A stretch of DNA of 64,000 nt from Lachnospiraceae bacterium (GTDB lineage: Bacteria > Bacillota > Clostridia > Lachnospirales > Lachnospiraceae), in the NCBI GenBank assembly GCA_910575275.1, contig CAJTEE010000007.1:62001-126000 (forward strand). The letters are read 5' to 3'. Under the pieces are notes generated by a model that saw nothing but the letters and a program-made list of their open reading frames with translations, was not told where the DNA came from and searched no databases. Of the stretch, positions 32,294 to 41,685 are shown in pieces. The first letter of the stretch is position 1; every line of letters begins with the position of its first letter. Position numbers and translations under genes: made by a program.

Positions 32294-33208
32294 TTAGATT
32301 TCATGCAGCTCGTATGGTGTGGTCTGGTACACGTAGTAGTTGAGCCAGTTTGCATACAGAGTGTTTGACATGTTCCGCCAGACGAGCGGGGGCATGGAAA
32401 AGGGGTCGTTGTGTTCGTAGTAGTTGAACGGCAGAGCAGGGTTTAAGCCCTTGCTTAAATCCCGGTGGAACTCATTGTTGAGTGTCATGCGGTCGTATTC
32501 GGGATGGCCCTGTAAAAAGATTTGGCTGCCGTCCTCGCGCATGACGAGAAAGACCCCGGCTGTGTCGGATTTTGCGAGGAGCATTAGCTCCGGATGTGCC
32601 AGAATGTCTTTTTCGCGTACCTCGGTATAGCGGGAATGCGGGCAGTTGAAGGTATCGTCAAAGCTGCGTAGGAGAGGGACACGTTTGTCGAGAGTGTGGT
32701 GTGTATAGATGCCGGACAGTTTTTCTTTCATTTTATATTTGGGGATCCCGTAGTGATAGTAAAGGGCGGCCTGTGCGCCCCAGCACAAATGGAGCGTGGA
32801 GGTTACATGTGTCTTGCTCCACTCCATGATCTGTGTGAGTTCTTCCCAGTAATTGACCTCCTCAAATTCCATATGTTCCACGGGCGCGCCCGTAATGATC
32901 AGGCCGTCGAAGCGACGTTTTTTGATCGCTTCAAACGTAATATAAAATTTGTTCAGATGGCTGACCGATGTGTGCGTGGAAACATGGCTGGACATGCTCA
33001 TGAAGGTACATTCCACCTGGATCGGCGTGTTGGAGAGCGCGCGCAGAAGCTGTGTCTCCGTGTCCTCCTTGACCGGCATCAGATTCAGGATCAGGATCTC
33101 CAGCGGACGAATATCCTGGCTTGTGGCCCGGTTTTCATCCATGATAAATACATTTTCCCGTTCCAGCACAGTTCTTGCGGGCAGATCGTTTTGAATTTTA
33201 ATCGGCAT
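32294..33208 (-). CDS. metA: Homoserine O-acetyltransferase (MetA type)
   Basis: 304 residues. Nucleophile Cys142 (LHLCWGAQ), His235 and Glu237 (LQGHPEYD) form the catalytic set. Glu111 (TGAPVEHME) is the position that sets acyl specificity in this family: Glu favours acetyl-CoA, Gly succinyl-CoA. The product would therefore be O-acetylhomoserine. The start overlaps the ligA stop by 11 bp, so it is translated from the rluF-ligA-metA transcript. With metF and metH in the window it supplies methionine synthesis. No SAM riboswitch lies directly upstream, as ligA is there. Confidence 0.93.
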   Translation of the reverse strand: MPIKIQNDLPARTVLERENVFIMDENRATSQDIRPLEILILNLMPVKEDTETQLLRALSNTPIQVECTFMSMSSHVSTHTSVSHLNKFYITFEAIKKRRFDGLIITGAPVEHMEFEEVNYWEELTQIMEWSKTHVTSTLHLCWGAQAALYYHYGIPKYKMKEKLSGIYTHHTLDKRVPLLRSFDDTFNCPHSRYTEVREKDILAHPELMLLAKSDTAGVFLVMREDGSQIFLQGHPEYDRMTLNNEFHRDLSKGLNPALPFNYYEHNDPFSMPPLVWRNMSNTLYANWLNYYVYQTTPYELHEI

Positions 33209-35171
33209 TGTCTTTCTCCTCTGTGAGTTTCAGGAAGTCCTCCTCGGAAAGAATCGGGATTCCAAGCTCCCTGGCTTTTTTGTTTTTAGATGAATTGGAA
33301 GTCACATCGTTGTTGATCAGGTAACTGGTCTTTGCGGAGACCGATCCGGCAGCCTTACCGCCCAGGGACTCGATCCGTTCTTGGAGCTCTTTGCGGCTTG
33401 CAAAATGCGACAGGGAGCCGGTGATTACAAAGGTCTTGCCGGCAAAGGGCTGCTCCCCCTCTGGCTGCGGCTTTGGTTCGAATGTCAGCTCTGCAAGTAG
33501 ACGGTCCAGCATTTCGTTATTTTTCTCGTTTTGAAAGTAATTGACCCACGCCTCGGCGAGGACCTGGCCGATTCCGTCAATGGCACAGAGTTCATCCTCA
33601 TCCGCTGCACGCATGGCGGCCAGTTCATAGTCAAGGTGTTTACAGATCATCTTTGCGTTGGCCAGACCGATCCCCGCGATCCCCAGGCCGTAGATGAGTC
33701 GGGGAAGTGTGGTGTGGGAAGCTGTTTTTACCGCCGCCTGCAGGTTTTCGTAGGATTTTTCGCCGAAGCCCTCCATTTTTATGATGGACTCTCTGTGGCG
33801 TTCCAGATGGAAGATATCGGCGAACTCCTTTATAAAGCCGGCAGCGATAAATTTTTCCAGAGTCATCTCCGAGAGGCCGTCTATATTGAGCGCATCGCGG
33901 CTTACAAACAGTGCAAAGCTCTTGATCTTTTTTGCCTGGCAGTCAGGGTTTGTGCAGTACAGGGCCTTTACGTCGTTGACATTTCGGATCTCCGTTGCAC
34001 CGCCGCAGACAGGGCAGGTTTTGGGGATGTCCGTTACGCCGCTTCTTGTCTGGTTTTCGGCAATCTGCGGGATGATCATGTTGGCCTTATAGACGGTGAT
34101 CCGATCACCGGCGCCAAGCTCCAGGCCCTCCAGGATGCTCAGGTTATGAACGCTGGCGCGGCTTACCGTTGTCCCCTCAAGCTCCACCGGCGCGAATACT
34201 GCGATCGGATTAATAAGCCCGGTCCGGGAAGCGCTCCATTCAATATAAGAAAGCGTGGTCTCCTGCTTTTCATCGGCCCACTTAAACGCGATGGAATCCC
34301 GCGGGAATTTGGCTGTACGACCGAGGGAAGCACCGTAGGCCAGATCATCATATGCGAGAACCAGTCCATCCGACGGGATGTCATAGTGGTCGATTTTTTC
34401 TTCGAATGCATGCACCGCTTCTGCGATCGCAGTTGTGTCTGTTTCCTGAAATTCTACCGTCTCGAAGCCAAGCGATCGCAGCCATATAAACTGTTCTGTA
34501 CGGGAGTTTTTAAAGTCCACGCCGGCGGCGTCTACCAGAGAAAAGGCCATAAAGCGCACGTTTCTCTGCGCCGTGATTTCGCTGTTTAGCTGGCGGACCG
34601 ACCCGCTGCACAGATTTCGCGGATTTTTATATTTTGCGTCGGCATCGCCGATGACGGCGTTGAGCTTTTTAAAATCCGAGTAGGTGATTACGGCTTCCCC
34701 GCGTAAAATGAGCAGCCCCTTGTAGGGAATCGACAGTGGGAGATTGACAAAGGTTTTGGCGTTGCCGGTGATGACTTCTCCGATCTCCCCGTTCCCGCGG
34801 GTTACTGCTTTTGCGAGTATGCCGTCTTCATACGTCAGGACCACTGTCAGGCCATCCATTTTCCAGGACAAGATCCCTTTTTGCGTCCCGAGCCACTCCT
34901 TTAGATCTTCGATTTCCTTTGTCTTATTTAAGGAAAGCATCGGACGCTCATGACGCTCTTTTGGGAGCTCACTCAAGACCTCATAGCCAACCTTACGGGT
35001 CGGACTTCCCGCAAACACGGTTCCGGTTTCTTTCTCTAATGCCGCCAACTCGTCGTACAGACGGTCATACTCCAGATTACTCATTATCTCCCGGTCTTCC
35101 TGGTAGTAGGCCCGTGCGGCATTTCCCAGAAGCTCTGTTAATTCCTTCATACGCTTTAAGTTTTCTTCCAT
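33198..35171 (-). CDS. ligA: NAD-dependent DNA ligase
   Basis: 657 residues from ATG 35171 (AAGGAGCAGG upstream); a longer frame to 35432 lies inside rluF. It seals nicks using NAD+. Domain Ia with YDRLYDEL, adenylation domain with the active Lys in LSWKMDGLTV, OB fold, zinc finger (CPVCGG, CTNPDC), HhH region and a C-terminal BRCT (FAGKTFVITGSLSHFASRK). Two departures from typical LigA are visible: TRGNGEIGE where most have TRGDG, and KMDG where most have K(I/V/L)DG. It overlaps rluF by 16 bp and metA by 11 bp. Confidence 0.92.
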   Translation of the reverse strand: MEENLKRMKELTELLGNAARAYYQEDREIMSNLEYDRLYDELAALEKETGTVFAGSPTRKVGYEVLSELPKERHERPMLSLNKTKEIEDLKEWLGTQKGILSWKMDGLTVVLTYEDGILAKAVTRGNGEIGEVITGNAKTFVNLPLSIPYKGLLILRGEAVITYSDFKKLNAVIGDADAKYKNPRNLCSGSVRQLNSEITAQRNVRFMAFSLVDAAGVDFKNSRTEQFIWLRSLGFETVEFQETDTTAIAEAVHAFEEKIDHYDIPSDGLVLAYDDLAYGASLGRTAKFPRDSIAFKWADEKQETTLSYIEWSASRTGLINPIAVFAPVELEGTTVSRASVHNLSILEGLELGAGDRITVYKANMIIPQIAENQTRSGVTDIPKTCPVCGGATEIRNVNDVKALYCTNPDCQAKKIKSFALFVSRDALNIDGLSEMTLEKFIAAGFIKEFADIFHLERHRESIIKMEGFGEKSYENLQAAVKTASHTTLPRLIYGLGIAGIGLANAKMICKHLDYELAAMRAADEDELCAIDGIGQVLAEAWVNYFQNEKNNEMLDRLLAELTFEPKPQPEGEQPFAGKTFVITGSLSHFASRKELQERIESLGGKAAGSVSAKTSYLINNDVTSNSSKNKKARELGIPILSEEDFLKLTEEKDNAD

Positions 35172-35926
35172 TTTGCCTGCTCCTTCAGCATTTCCTGCAT
35201 CGGACGGTTTGTGGAATTCTTTACCAGCTGCAAAAGCTCGGTAAGCTCCTCGTCCGTGAGAGTGCGATATTCCCCTCTTTTTAAATTTCCCAGCCTGATA
35301 TGCATCAAACGTACGCGTTTTAAATTCATCACATGGTAGCCGAGCGCCCGGCACATTCGGCGGACCTGCCGGTTTAAGCCCTGTGTCAGTACGATGTGAA
35401 AGGTATGCGGGCCGGTTTGCCATGCCTGGCATGGCTTCGTGGAAACCTCCAGCTCCTCAAGCCATACGCCGTCACGCATTTTTTGCAGGAATTCTTCCGT
35501 TACCGGTTTATTGACTGCAACGGCATATTCCTTTTCATGATTGTTCCCGGCGCGGAGAATTTTATTGACGATATCCCCCTGGTTTGTCATGAGAAGAAGG
35601 CCCTCCGAGTCCTTGTCGAGACGGCCCACCGGGTAGATTCGTTTTGGGTAGCGTACAAATTCGACAATGTTTTCGGCGTGGTCCTTTTCTGAAGTCGTAC
35701 AGACAATTCCCTTTGGCTTATTGACGACCAGGAAAACAGGCGCTTCCCGCCCGCTTACCGGTTTTCCGTCACAAAAGATCTTCTGTCCGGCTCTTATTTT
35801 GGTTCCCGTTCCAGCAGGTTTGCCATCTACCAGGACCCTGCCGGCTTCAATCAGCCGGTCAGCCTCCCTTCTTGAACAGACACCGGCATCGCTCAAAAAT
35901 TTATTCAGTCGAATCGTTTCTTCCAT
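35156..35926 (-). CDS. rluF: 23S rRNA pseudouridine synthase, RluF-like
   Basis: 256 residues. An N-terminal S4 RNA-binding domain (RLNKFLSDAGVCSRREADRL) is followed by the RsuA-family catalytic domain with Asp in PVGRLDKDSEGLLL. KEYAVAVNKPVTEEFL, STKPC and VLTQGLNRQVRRMCRALGYH fit RluF better than RluB, but target position is inferred. First gene of an overlapping rluF-ligA-metA operon. Confidence 0.88.
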   Translation of the reverse strand: MEETIRLNKFLSDAGVCSRREADRLIEAGRVLVDGKPAGTGTKIRAGQKIFCDGKPVSGREAPVFLVVNKPKGIVCTTSEKDHAENIVEFVRYPKRIYPVGRLDKDSEGLLLMTNQGDIVNKILRAGNNHEKEYAVAVNKPVTEEFLQKMRDGVWLEELEVSTKPCQAWQTGPHTFHIVLTQGLNRQVRRMCRALGYHVMNLKRVRLMHIRLGNLKRGEYRTLTDEELTELLQLVKNSTNRPMQEMLKEQAKWKKT

Positions 35927-36058
35927 GTTTCCTGTCCTCTCTGTTTTGTGAAGCGCTTTTGAAGCGGCTCCTGTAACGTATGGAAAGAGGTCGAATTGCT
36001 CCGACCTCTGTTTTTCTTTCGTATATGTTCAAACTTTTTTAAGGCCGGCAGGAGAGAG

Positions 36059-36445
36059 CTAGGCGCGCTGCTCCTTCAAAATCCTGACATCGTTTTCCAG
36101 GACGGAAAGCCTTAAAAAAATGAGTTCTCTTTCGTCTTTTGTGAGGATCGCCTCGTCCAGCTTGCGGCTTAGATCCAGATGTCCCTCTGCAATTGTCCGA
36201 ATGTCACAGCGGACATCGCTTTCCATGAGAAACCTCAATCCGCGGACATCCTGCTCCATGGTGCCCATTCGGGCCTCCAGCTCGGTGACTCTGGCTTCCA
36301 AGCTTGAGCCCCTGGCCTCCAGGCGCTCCACAGCGGTTCCCAGGTTCGCCATGCCGGTTTCCACTCGGTCCAGTCGCTCGATAACCGGCTCCAGTGCTTT
36401 GGTCATAACACCGGCAATCAGTTCTAAATCCTGCTTCTCTAACAT
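36059..36445 (-). CDS. Small coiled-coil protein of unknown function
   Basis: 128 residues, almost wholly helical with heptads (VIERLDRVETGMANLGTAVE, VTELEARMGTMEQDVRGLRF). No signal peptide or membrane helix. Similar short coiled-coil proteins occur widely in Lachnospiraceae; no function is known. A GGAGGTGAG ribosome site precedes ATG 36445. It lies alone between queA and rluF on the same strand. Confidence 0.7.
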   Translation of the reverse strand: MLEKQDLELIAGVMTKALEPVIERLDRVETGMANLGTAVERLEARGSSLEARVTELEARMGTMEQDVRGLRFLMESDVRCDIRTIAEGHLDLSRKLDEAILTKDERELIFLRLSVLENDVRILKEQRA

Positions 36446-36555
36446 ATACTCACCTCCGTTGAATCAGGATATCCCTATTATCCACAAATTTCCAACGGCT
36501 GTCAATGCGCTTTTTCACCAAAAAACGACCCTCATTTTTGACAGGACTCTTGGCG

Positions 36556-37581
36556 TCAGTGGATGAACATTGCGTCCCCAAAGCTGAAGAAGCGATAGCA
36601 TTCCCTGACCGCCTCCTGATAGGCATCGAGGATGCGTTCCCTGCCGGCCAGGGCCGACACCAGCATGACCAGAGTCGATTCCGGCAGATGAAAATTCGTA
36701 ATCAGGCAGTCCAGGATCTTGAAACGATACCCCGGATAAATAAAAATGTCAGTCCAGCCGCTGCCGGCCTTTAAAATGCCGTCTTCCCCAACTGCCGACT
36801 CCAACGTCCGGCAGCTCGTCGTCCCGACGCAGATTACCCGGCCGCCTGCTCTTTTTGTATCATTGATCTTTTTTGCCTCTGTTTCCTCAACGATGTAAAA
36901 TTCGGAATGCATATGATGCTCCTCGAGTGTTTCGGCCTTGACCGGGCGAAACGTCCCAAGCCCTACGTGGAGCGTCACATGAGCGATGCTGACGCCCATA
37001 TCGTCAATCTGCTGCAAAAGCTCCTTTGTAAAGTGCAGACCCGCAGTCGGCGCGGCCGCGGAACCATCGTGCCTGGCATACACGGTCTGATAGCGGTTTT
37101 TATCCTTTAACTGATGGGTAATGTAAGGAGGCAGCGGCATCTGTCCCAGCCGGTCCAAAAGCTGCTCAAAAATCCCTTCGTATTCGAACCGGATCAGCCG
37201 GTTTCCTTCCTCTGCCACGTTAATGATTTCCCCTTTTAAAAGCCCGTCGCCAAACGAGACCCTTGCCCCGACCTTTAGTTTTTTTCCGGGACGTACAAGC
37301 GCTTCCCAGACCTGTTCGGATTTTCGTTTTAAAAGAAGGACTTCAATGCCTGCATCCGTCCCGAGCTTATGGCCTAAAAGCCTGGCCGGGATTACCCGGG
37401 TATCGTTAACGACCAGACAATCTCCCTTTTGCAGGTATTGCAAGATATCCCGAAAATACCGGTGTGTGATCTCACCCGTTTCCTTATTTAAGACCAGAAG
37501 CCTTGACGCCGCCCGGTCTTCCAATGGATCCTGGGCAATCAGCTCCTTAGGCAGCTCAAAATAAAAATCTTTGACATTCAT
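36556..37581 (-). CDS. queA: S-adenosylmethionine:tRNA ribosyltransferase-isomerase
   Basis: 341 residues from the start giving the canonical [17 protein letters not shown]. It makes epoxyqueuosine in tRNA from preQ1 and AdoMet. [49 protein letters not shown] and [16 protein letters not shown] are all present. The ribosome site is weak (AGGAAGGGA about 12 bases upstream). An in-frame start at 37644 exists but is atypical. No preQ1 riboswitch was recognised. No other queuosine genes are in the window. Confidence 0.95.
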   Translation of the reverse strand: MNVKDFYFELPKELIAQDPLEDRAASRLLVLNKETGEITHRYFRDILQYLQKGDCLVVNDTRVIPARLLGHKLGTDAGIEVLLLKRKSEQVWEALVRPGKKLKVGARVSFGDGLLKGEIINVAEEGNRLIRFEYEGIFEQLLDRLGQMPLPPYITHQLKDKNRYQTVYARHDGSAAAPTAGLHFTKELLQQIDDMGVSIAHVTLHVGLGTFRPVKAETLEEHHMHSEFYIVEETEAKKINDTKRAGGRVICVGTTSCRTLESAVGEDGILKAGSGWTDIFIYPGYRFKILDCLITNFHLPESTLVMLVSALAGRERILDAYQEAVRECYRFFSFGDAMFIH

Positions 37582-37737
37582 CGTTTCTTTCGTCCCTTCC
37601 TGTCCGGCTTCGCTCATTGTAACAGAATTCGTGGAAAAAAGCAAGAAAGGAAACCGTTAGATGCCTGCCAGGTGGAAGATTTCTGCGTCTGCTTACGCAT
37701 CCGCGTTTTGCTTATTTGGGAGTGGATTGCTGATGCG

Positions 37738-37781
37738 ATGACCCGTCAGCATTGCAATAAATTGCATGCAGGCGGGTCATC
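37738..37781. repeat. Intergenic hairpin upstream of tRNA-Arg
   Basis: GATGACCCG pairs with CGGGTCATC across about 25 bases. No T-run follows, so it is not a standard terminator. Confidence 0.5.
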
Positions 37782-37823
37782 GGATTGCAGCCGCACAGCC
37801 GGAAAATTTTTGTAAAGAAATGC

Positions 37824-37852
37824 TTGCAAGATACAGAAAAATGTTGTAATAT
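37824..37852 (+). promoter_or_regulatory. Promoter of tRNA-Arg
   Basis: TTGCAA and TAATAT at 17-base spacing, ending 10 bp before the mature tRNA 5' end. Confidence 0.7.
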
Positions 37853-37861
37853 AATACCGAT

Positions 37862-37933
37862 GCATCTGTAGCTCAGTGGATAGAGCAGTGGCCTCCGGAG
37901 CCGCGTGCGTAGGTTCGATTCCTATCAGATGCA
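37862..37933 (+). tRNA. tRNA-Arg (anticodon CCG)
   Basis: Acceptor arms GCATCTG and CAGATGC pair perfectly with discriminator A. D-arm GCTC/GAGC, anticodon stem GTGGC/GCCGC with loop CTCCGGA (anticodon CCG, reading CGG), and T-arm loop TTCGATT. CCA is not encoded. A run of seven T directly follows as terminator. Confidence 0.95.
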
Positions 37934-38004
37934 TTTTTTTGTTGCCCGGATGGGAAAAGAGGAGTCCTGCGGTCGGGGTTCCTCTTGATTGCCACAGGCA
38001 TGGT

Positions 38005-39012
38005 TCAGGCCATATTCCAGAGAATGTCATGTTCGACGGTCTGATAGAACAGGTCCTTTACCCTGTCAGGATCCTTCGTCTGTCCGAGGATCCACATGAG
38101 CTTTGTGACCGTGGCTTCTAGGGTCATATCATAGGATTCGATGAGGCCGAAATCGGCTTTGATCTTTTTCCCCACCTCATAGACGGACATGTTGCTGCCC
38201 TCCTGTGTGACCTGCGTCGTCATGACGATGATTTTTCCCTGCGAGACCCATTTTTGGATCGTCTCATAGAAGTCTACGGAATCATTGGAAGGCAGGCCGC
38301 CGACGCCGAAGGACTCGATGACCACCGCGTCGTTGTGCTCTGCCATGTAATCAAGGATCTTGGAATCCATGGAGGGAATCAGCTTTAGGAGCGAAACGCG
38401 GTCGTTTAAGGTGTGGCAGAAGGAGACACGTCGTTTATCCTGCCACTTGTCGTCGATGTAAAACAGGATACGGTCGTCCTGGATCACGGCCAGGCAGGGG
38501 AAATTGATGCTGGAAAAGGCATTGTAGCTTTTCGAACGCTCCTTTTTTCCACGTGTTCCGGCAATGACCTTTCCGTCGAAGACGATCGTGACGCCATGTG
38601 CGCGCTCGCAGGATGCAAACCGCAGGCTGTCAAGAAGATTGGTCCTGGCGTCGGTCACATCGAGGTCGATCGGCTTTTGGGCACCGGTGATGACGATGGG
38701 CTTTTGTGAGTGCTGAATCAAATAGGACATGGCGGCGGCCGTATAGGCCATGGTATCGGTACCATGGCAGATGACAAAGCCGTCGTAATTGTCATAATGC
38801 TCCTCAATGGCCCTGGAAAGCATGAGCCAGTACTTCGGATGCATGTTGGTGCTGTCGATATTGATAACCTGGAGCGCATCCACCTCGCAGAAGGCTTTTG
38901 CGTCCGGCACATAGGATAAAAGCTCGTCTCCGGTTAACAGCGGCGTCAGTCCGTTCTCGCCGCGCTTGCAGGCGATGGTGCCGCCGGTTCCGAGCAGCAA
39001 AATGTGTTTCAT
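38005..39012 (-). CDS. ansA: Type I L-asparaginase
   Basis: 335 residues from ATG 39012 (GAAAGGGG upstream). It hydrolyses asparagine to aspartate and ammonia. Catalytic Thr12 in LLGTGGTIA and the second triad in CHGTDTMAYTAAA (Thr85, Asp86) with Lys in ITGAQKPI are present. There is no signal peptide, so it is the cytosolic type I enzyme. Transcribed alone, converging with tRNA-Arg. Confidence 0.92.
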   Translation of the reverse strand: MKHILLLGTGGTIACKRGENGLTPLLTGDELLSYVPDAKAFCEVDALQVINIDSTNMHPKYWLMLSRAIEEHYDNYDGFVICHGTDTMAYTAAAMSYLIQHSQKPIVITGAQKPIDLDVTDARTNLLDSLRFASCERAHGVTIVFDGKVIAGTRGKKERSKSYNAFSSINFPCLAVIQDDRILFYIDDKWQDKRRVSFCHTLNDRVSLLKLIPSMDSKILDYMAEHNDAVVIESFGVGGLPSNDSVDFYETIQKWVSQGKIIVMTTQVTQEGSNMSVYEVGKKIKADFGLIESYDMTLEATVTKLMWILGQTKDPDRVKDLFYQTVEHDILWNMA

Positions 39013-39153
39013 TTTGAAGAATCCCCTTTCTCCATGGCAGATTTTATGTTGGCATGTCGATCCGGCTGCCAATCGGTTTGCCAGGTAATTCCAGTATATC
39101 ATGTCCCTTGACCGGCTTCAACCAGATTTTAGAGCAGTGTGGAGGTGAAGGCT

Positions 39154-39333
39154 ATGACAAAAATTCCAAAGGACCCGATGATACTGCTCGGTTATATCAA
39201 TACGCAGCTTCGGGATTTTTATCCGGACATGGGAGAGCTTTGTGCGGCTCTATCTCTGGACCGGGCGGAGATCGACAGGCTGCTTTCGGCGGCAGATTTT
39301 CGATATGACCCGGAAAAAAATCAATATTTTTAA
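39154..39333 (+). CDS. DUF4250 family small protein
   Basis: 59 residues from ATG 39154 with GTGGAGGTG upstream. KDPMILLGYINTQLRDFYP, then LSLDRAEIDRLL and the C-terminal YDPEKNQYF fit the family. Function unknown. Confidence 0.82.
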   Translation: MTKIPKDPMILLGYINTQLRDFYPDMGELCAALSLDRAEIDRLLSAADFRYDPEKNQYF

Positions 39334-39372
39334 CGATGAATAGGCTCTGCTGTTTCCTGCCACAATAGCCTT

Positions 39373-39867
39373 ATGAAAATGAGGATGACGAGCAGGGAAT
39401 TTTTGGAGAGTTTTTTAAAATGTGGTGTGGCGGGCTGGTGCATGGAAATTTTGTTTACATCCATGGAGTCCGCTGCCTCCGGGAACTGGAGCTTTATGGG
39501 GCACACCTCACTTCTGATGTTCCCAATTTACGGATTGGGGGCCCTTTTAGGGCCGATCTGCGGTATGCTGGATCAGTGGCTCGGGGACGCAAAAAGCCTG
39601 GCCCGCTGGGATAAATTCTGGCGGCATGGGATCCAGGATATGGTATTGATTTTCGTGGCCGAATATGGGTTTGGCTCGCTTTTGCGTATGGCAGGGATCT
39701 GCCCGTGGGATTATACGGGGCGGATGCTGAACGTGGATGGCTTGATCCGGCTGGACTTTGCCCCGTGCTGGTTTGGTGCGGGGCTGGTTTTTGAGGGGAT
39801 TAGCGGTGGGGGTATGGCGAGGGGACCGCGGAGCCCGGGGCGGGAGGGGGGACAAGTGGGCACTTGA
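39373..39867 (+). CDS. CmpB-type putative ABC transporter permease, repeat-derived C-terminus
   Basis: 164 residues with four hydrophobic segments. CGVAGWCMEILFTSM, SLLMFPIYGLGALLGPI, EYGFGSLLRMAG and DFAPCWFGAGLVFE are typical of this small membrane family, whose substrate and partner are unknown. The last ~20 residues (GGGMARGPRSPGREGGQVGT) come from a GC-rich repeat plus the left arm of a large hairpin. The natural C-terminus has probably been altered. Confidence 0.75.
   Translation: MKMRMTSREFLESFLKCGVAGWCMEILFTSMESAASGNWSFMGHTSLLMFPIYGLGALLGPICGMLDQWLGDAKSLARWDKFWRHGIQDMVLIFVAEYGFGSLLRMAGICPWDYTGRMLNVDGLIRLDFAPCWFGAGLVFEGISGGGMARGPRSPGREGGQVGT
39821..39847. repeat. Dispersed GC-rich motif, copy 2
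   Basis: CCGCGGAGCCCGGGGCGGG, in the 3' end of the permease gene. Compare 29287-29315 and 54506-54535. Confidence 0.6.
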
Positions 39868-39961
39868 AAACTGCCGGTACTTAGGCGCCGTATTTTGGCG
39901 CCTTATGTACCGCTGCGCTTTTCCGTAGCGAGAGCGTACCCACTCGTCCCCCCTCCCGCCC
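39838..39961. repeat. 124-bp nested inverted repeat
   Basis: Outer arms of 23 bp with one mismatch (39838-39860 GGGCGGGAGGGG... with 39939-39961). Inner arms pair CGGTAC-TTAGGCGCC (39875-39889) with GGCGCCTTA-TGTACCG (39897-39912). There is no T-run. It contains the permease stop codon. Confidence 0.8.
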
Positions 39962-40066
39962 CTGCGCCCGGCGGCCCCTCCCCAATTTCGACATCAATTT
40001 TTCTTGCATTTGCTCCGGGTTTTTTATATAATTGAATGAATACTAATTTAGAAAAAGGTGAACGCA

Positions 40067-40822
40067 ATGATACGAGCACTTATGATCGTGATCTCTCTGT
40101 TTTGCTTCCTGGGGCCCGGGTTTCCGCTGTTGGCAGCGCAGAATTCTCTTGGGAAAAAAGACCCGCATGCGAGAGATGTGGAAAGTCTGAAGATTGTCCA
40201 GTTTATGTTAAGCTTCCTCCTTCGCATCAGTGGGGTCAAGGTGCGCGTCCTGGGAAAGGAAAATATCCCGAAGGACACGGCAGTCCTTTACGTGGGTAAT
40301 CACAGGAGCTATTACGATATTCTGGTCGGATATACGACGGTTCCCGGGCTTACTGGTTTTGTGGCGAAGAAGGAGATGCTGCGTTATCCCATCCTGCGGG
40401 GGTGGATGAAAAATGTCAACTGCCTGTTTCTGGACCGAAAGGATCTAAAGGCGGCCATGAAAACGATCCTCGAGGGGATCGAAAAGATAAAAAGCGGTAT
40501 TTCGATCTGGATTTTCCCGGAGGGGACGAGAAACTCGAACACAGACATTCAGGATATGCTGCCTTTTAAGGAAGGGAGCCTGAAGATCGCGGAAAAATCG
40601 GGCTGCCCGGTGGTTCCGGTGGCGATCGTGGGGACTGCCGAGATATTTGAAACGCATATGCCGTTTGTGCGTCCGGCGCAGGTGACGATCATGTACGGCA
40701 AGCCCTTTTATATAAAGGAGCTGGAGCCGGAGCAGAGAAAGCGGAGCGGCAGCTATACGAGGCAGGTGATCTCGGATATGCTGAGGCAGATACAAGAGGA
40801 AGAAAAGGGTGAGCAAGAATGA
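40067..40822 (+). CDS. plsC: 1-acyl-sn-glycerol-3-phosphate acyltransferase
   Basis: 251 residues from ATG 40067 (AAAAGGTGA seven bases upstream). It acylates lysophosphatidic acid at the membrane. An N-terminal membrane helix, the HX4D motif NHRSYYDI, LFLDRKDLKAAM, IFPEGTRNSN and VPVAIVGTAEIF are in order. It overlaps pheA by 4 bp and is probably co-transcribed with pheA, ppx and ppk1. Confidence 0.9.
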   Translation: MIRALMIVISLFCFLGPGFPLLAAQNSLGKKDPHARDVESLKIVQFMLSFLLRISGVKVRVLGKENIPKDTAVLYVGNHRSYYDILVGYTTVPGLTGFVAKKEMLRYPILRGWMKNVNCLFLDRKDLKAAMKTILEGIEKIKSGISIWIFPEGTRNSNTDIQDMLPFKEGSLKIAEKSGCPVVPVAIVGTAEIFETHMPFVRPAQVTIMYGKPFYIKELEPEQRKRSGSYTRQVISDMLRQIQEEEKGEQE

Positions 40823-41673
40823 GAGAGCCGGTTGAATTCCTCCCCGTGGCAGAGCTTGAAAAGAAGCGTGCGCGTGTTGTGTTTCAAGGCGTGGAAGGAG
40901 CATACGGGCACGCGGCCGTAAAACAGTATTTTGGCAGTGATCAAAACGCGTACCATGTGGCAAAATTTGAGGACACGGTACGGGAGATCGAGGAGGGGCG
41001 GGCCGATTATGCGGTACTCCCGATCGAGAATTCCACGGCCGGCTTCGTAAACGGAAATTATGACCTGTTATCCAAATGCAGCGATTACATAGTAGGAGAG
41101 GTCTACGTCCGGATCGACCACATGCTTTTGGGGATTCCCGGAGCAGAGCTTAGCGGGATACGGACTGTCTACTCCCACCCGCAGGCGCTCGCACAGTGCT
41201 CCGACTATCTGAATCAGCATAGGGAATGGCAGCAGGTCAGCGTTCTGAACACCGCGGCAGCGGCGCAGAAAGTGATGGAGGAACAGGACCGGGCGCAGGC
41301 GGCCGTTGCTAGCCGGACGGCAGGAGAGCTCTATGGACTGGAGGAGCTGGCAGGGGTCATCAATAACGTAAAAGGAAATACGACACGGTTTGCCATCCTT
41401 TCAAGCAGGCCGTTTTATGAGAAAAGTGCCTCAAAAATCAGCCTGATTTTTGAGGTTCCGCATGTGAGCGGCTCTTTATATAAGATTCTGGGACATTTTA
41501 TTTCCAATGGGATCAACATTTCCATGCTGCAGTCCAGGCCGATTCCGGAGAAGCCGTTCCAGTACCGCTTCTTTATGGACATAGAGGGCAATCTGGGAAG
41601 CGGCCCGGTGCAGGATGCGCTGGAGTGTGCCCGCAAAGAGGCTGTGGCGTTTCGAATTTTGGGAAATTACTAA
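40819..41673 (+). CDS. pheA: Prephenate dehydratase with ACT domain
   Basis: 284 residues. It converts prephenate to phenylpyruvate. VVFQGVEGAYGHAA, VLPIENSTAGFVNGNYDLL and the catalytic GNTTRFAIL are present. The C-terminal ACT domain (about 200-280: ISLIFEVPHVSGSLYKIL, LQSRPIPEKPFQYRFFMD) suggests feedback by phenylalanine. The N-terminus is short with no chorismate mutase domain. ATGA overlap with plsC. Confidence 0.92.
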   Translation: MREPVEFLPVAELEKKRARVVFQGVEGAYGHAAVKQYFGSDQNAYHVAKFEDTVREIEEGRADYAVLPIENSTAGFVNGNYDLLSKCSDYIVGEVYVRIDHMLLGIPGAELSGIRTVYSHPQALAQCSDYLNQHREWQQVSVLNTAAAAQKVMEEQDRAQAAVASRTAGELYGLEELAGVINNVKGNTTRFAILSSRPFYEKSASKISLIFEVPHVSGSLYKILGHFISNGINISMLQSRPIPEKPFQYRFFMDIEGNLGSGPVQDALECARKEAVAFRILGNY

Positions 41674-41685
41674 GGGGGGAGAGAC

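Noticed and set aside
33531-34589. 352-codon plus-strand ORF opposite ligA
   Set aside because: Shadow of ligA; no family pattern and no ribosome site.
35986-36015. Hairpin with T-run upstream of rluF as a terminator of the coiled-coil gene
   Set aside because: The T-run is on the plus strand, opposite to transcription of the coiled-coil gene; no plus-strand gene ends there.
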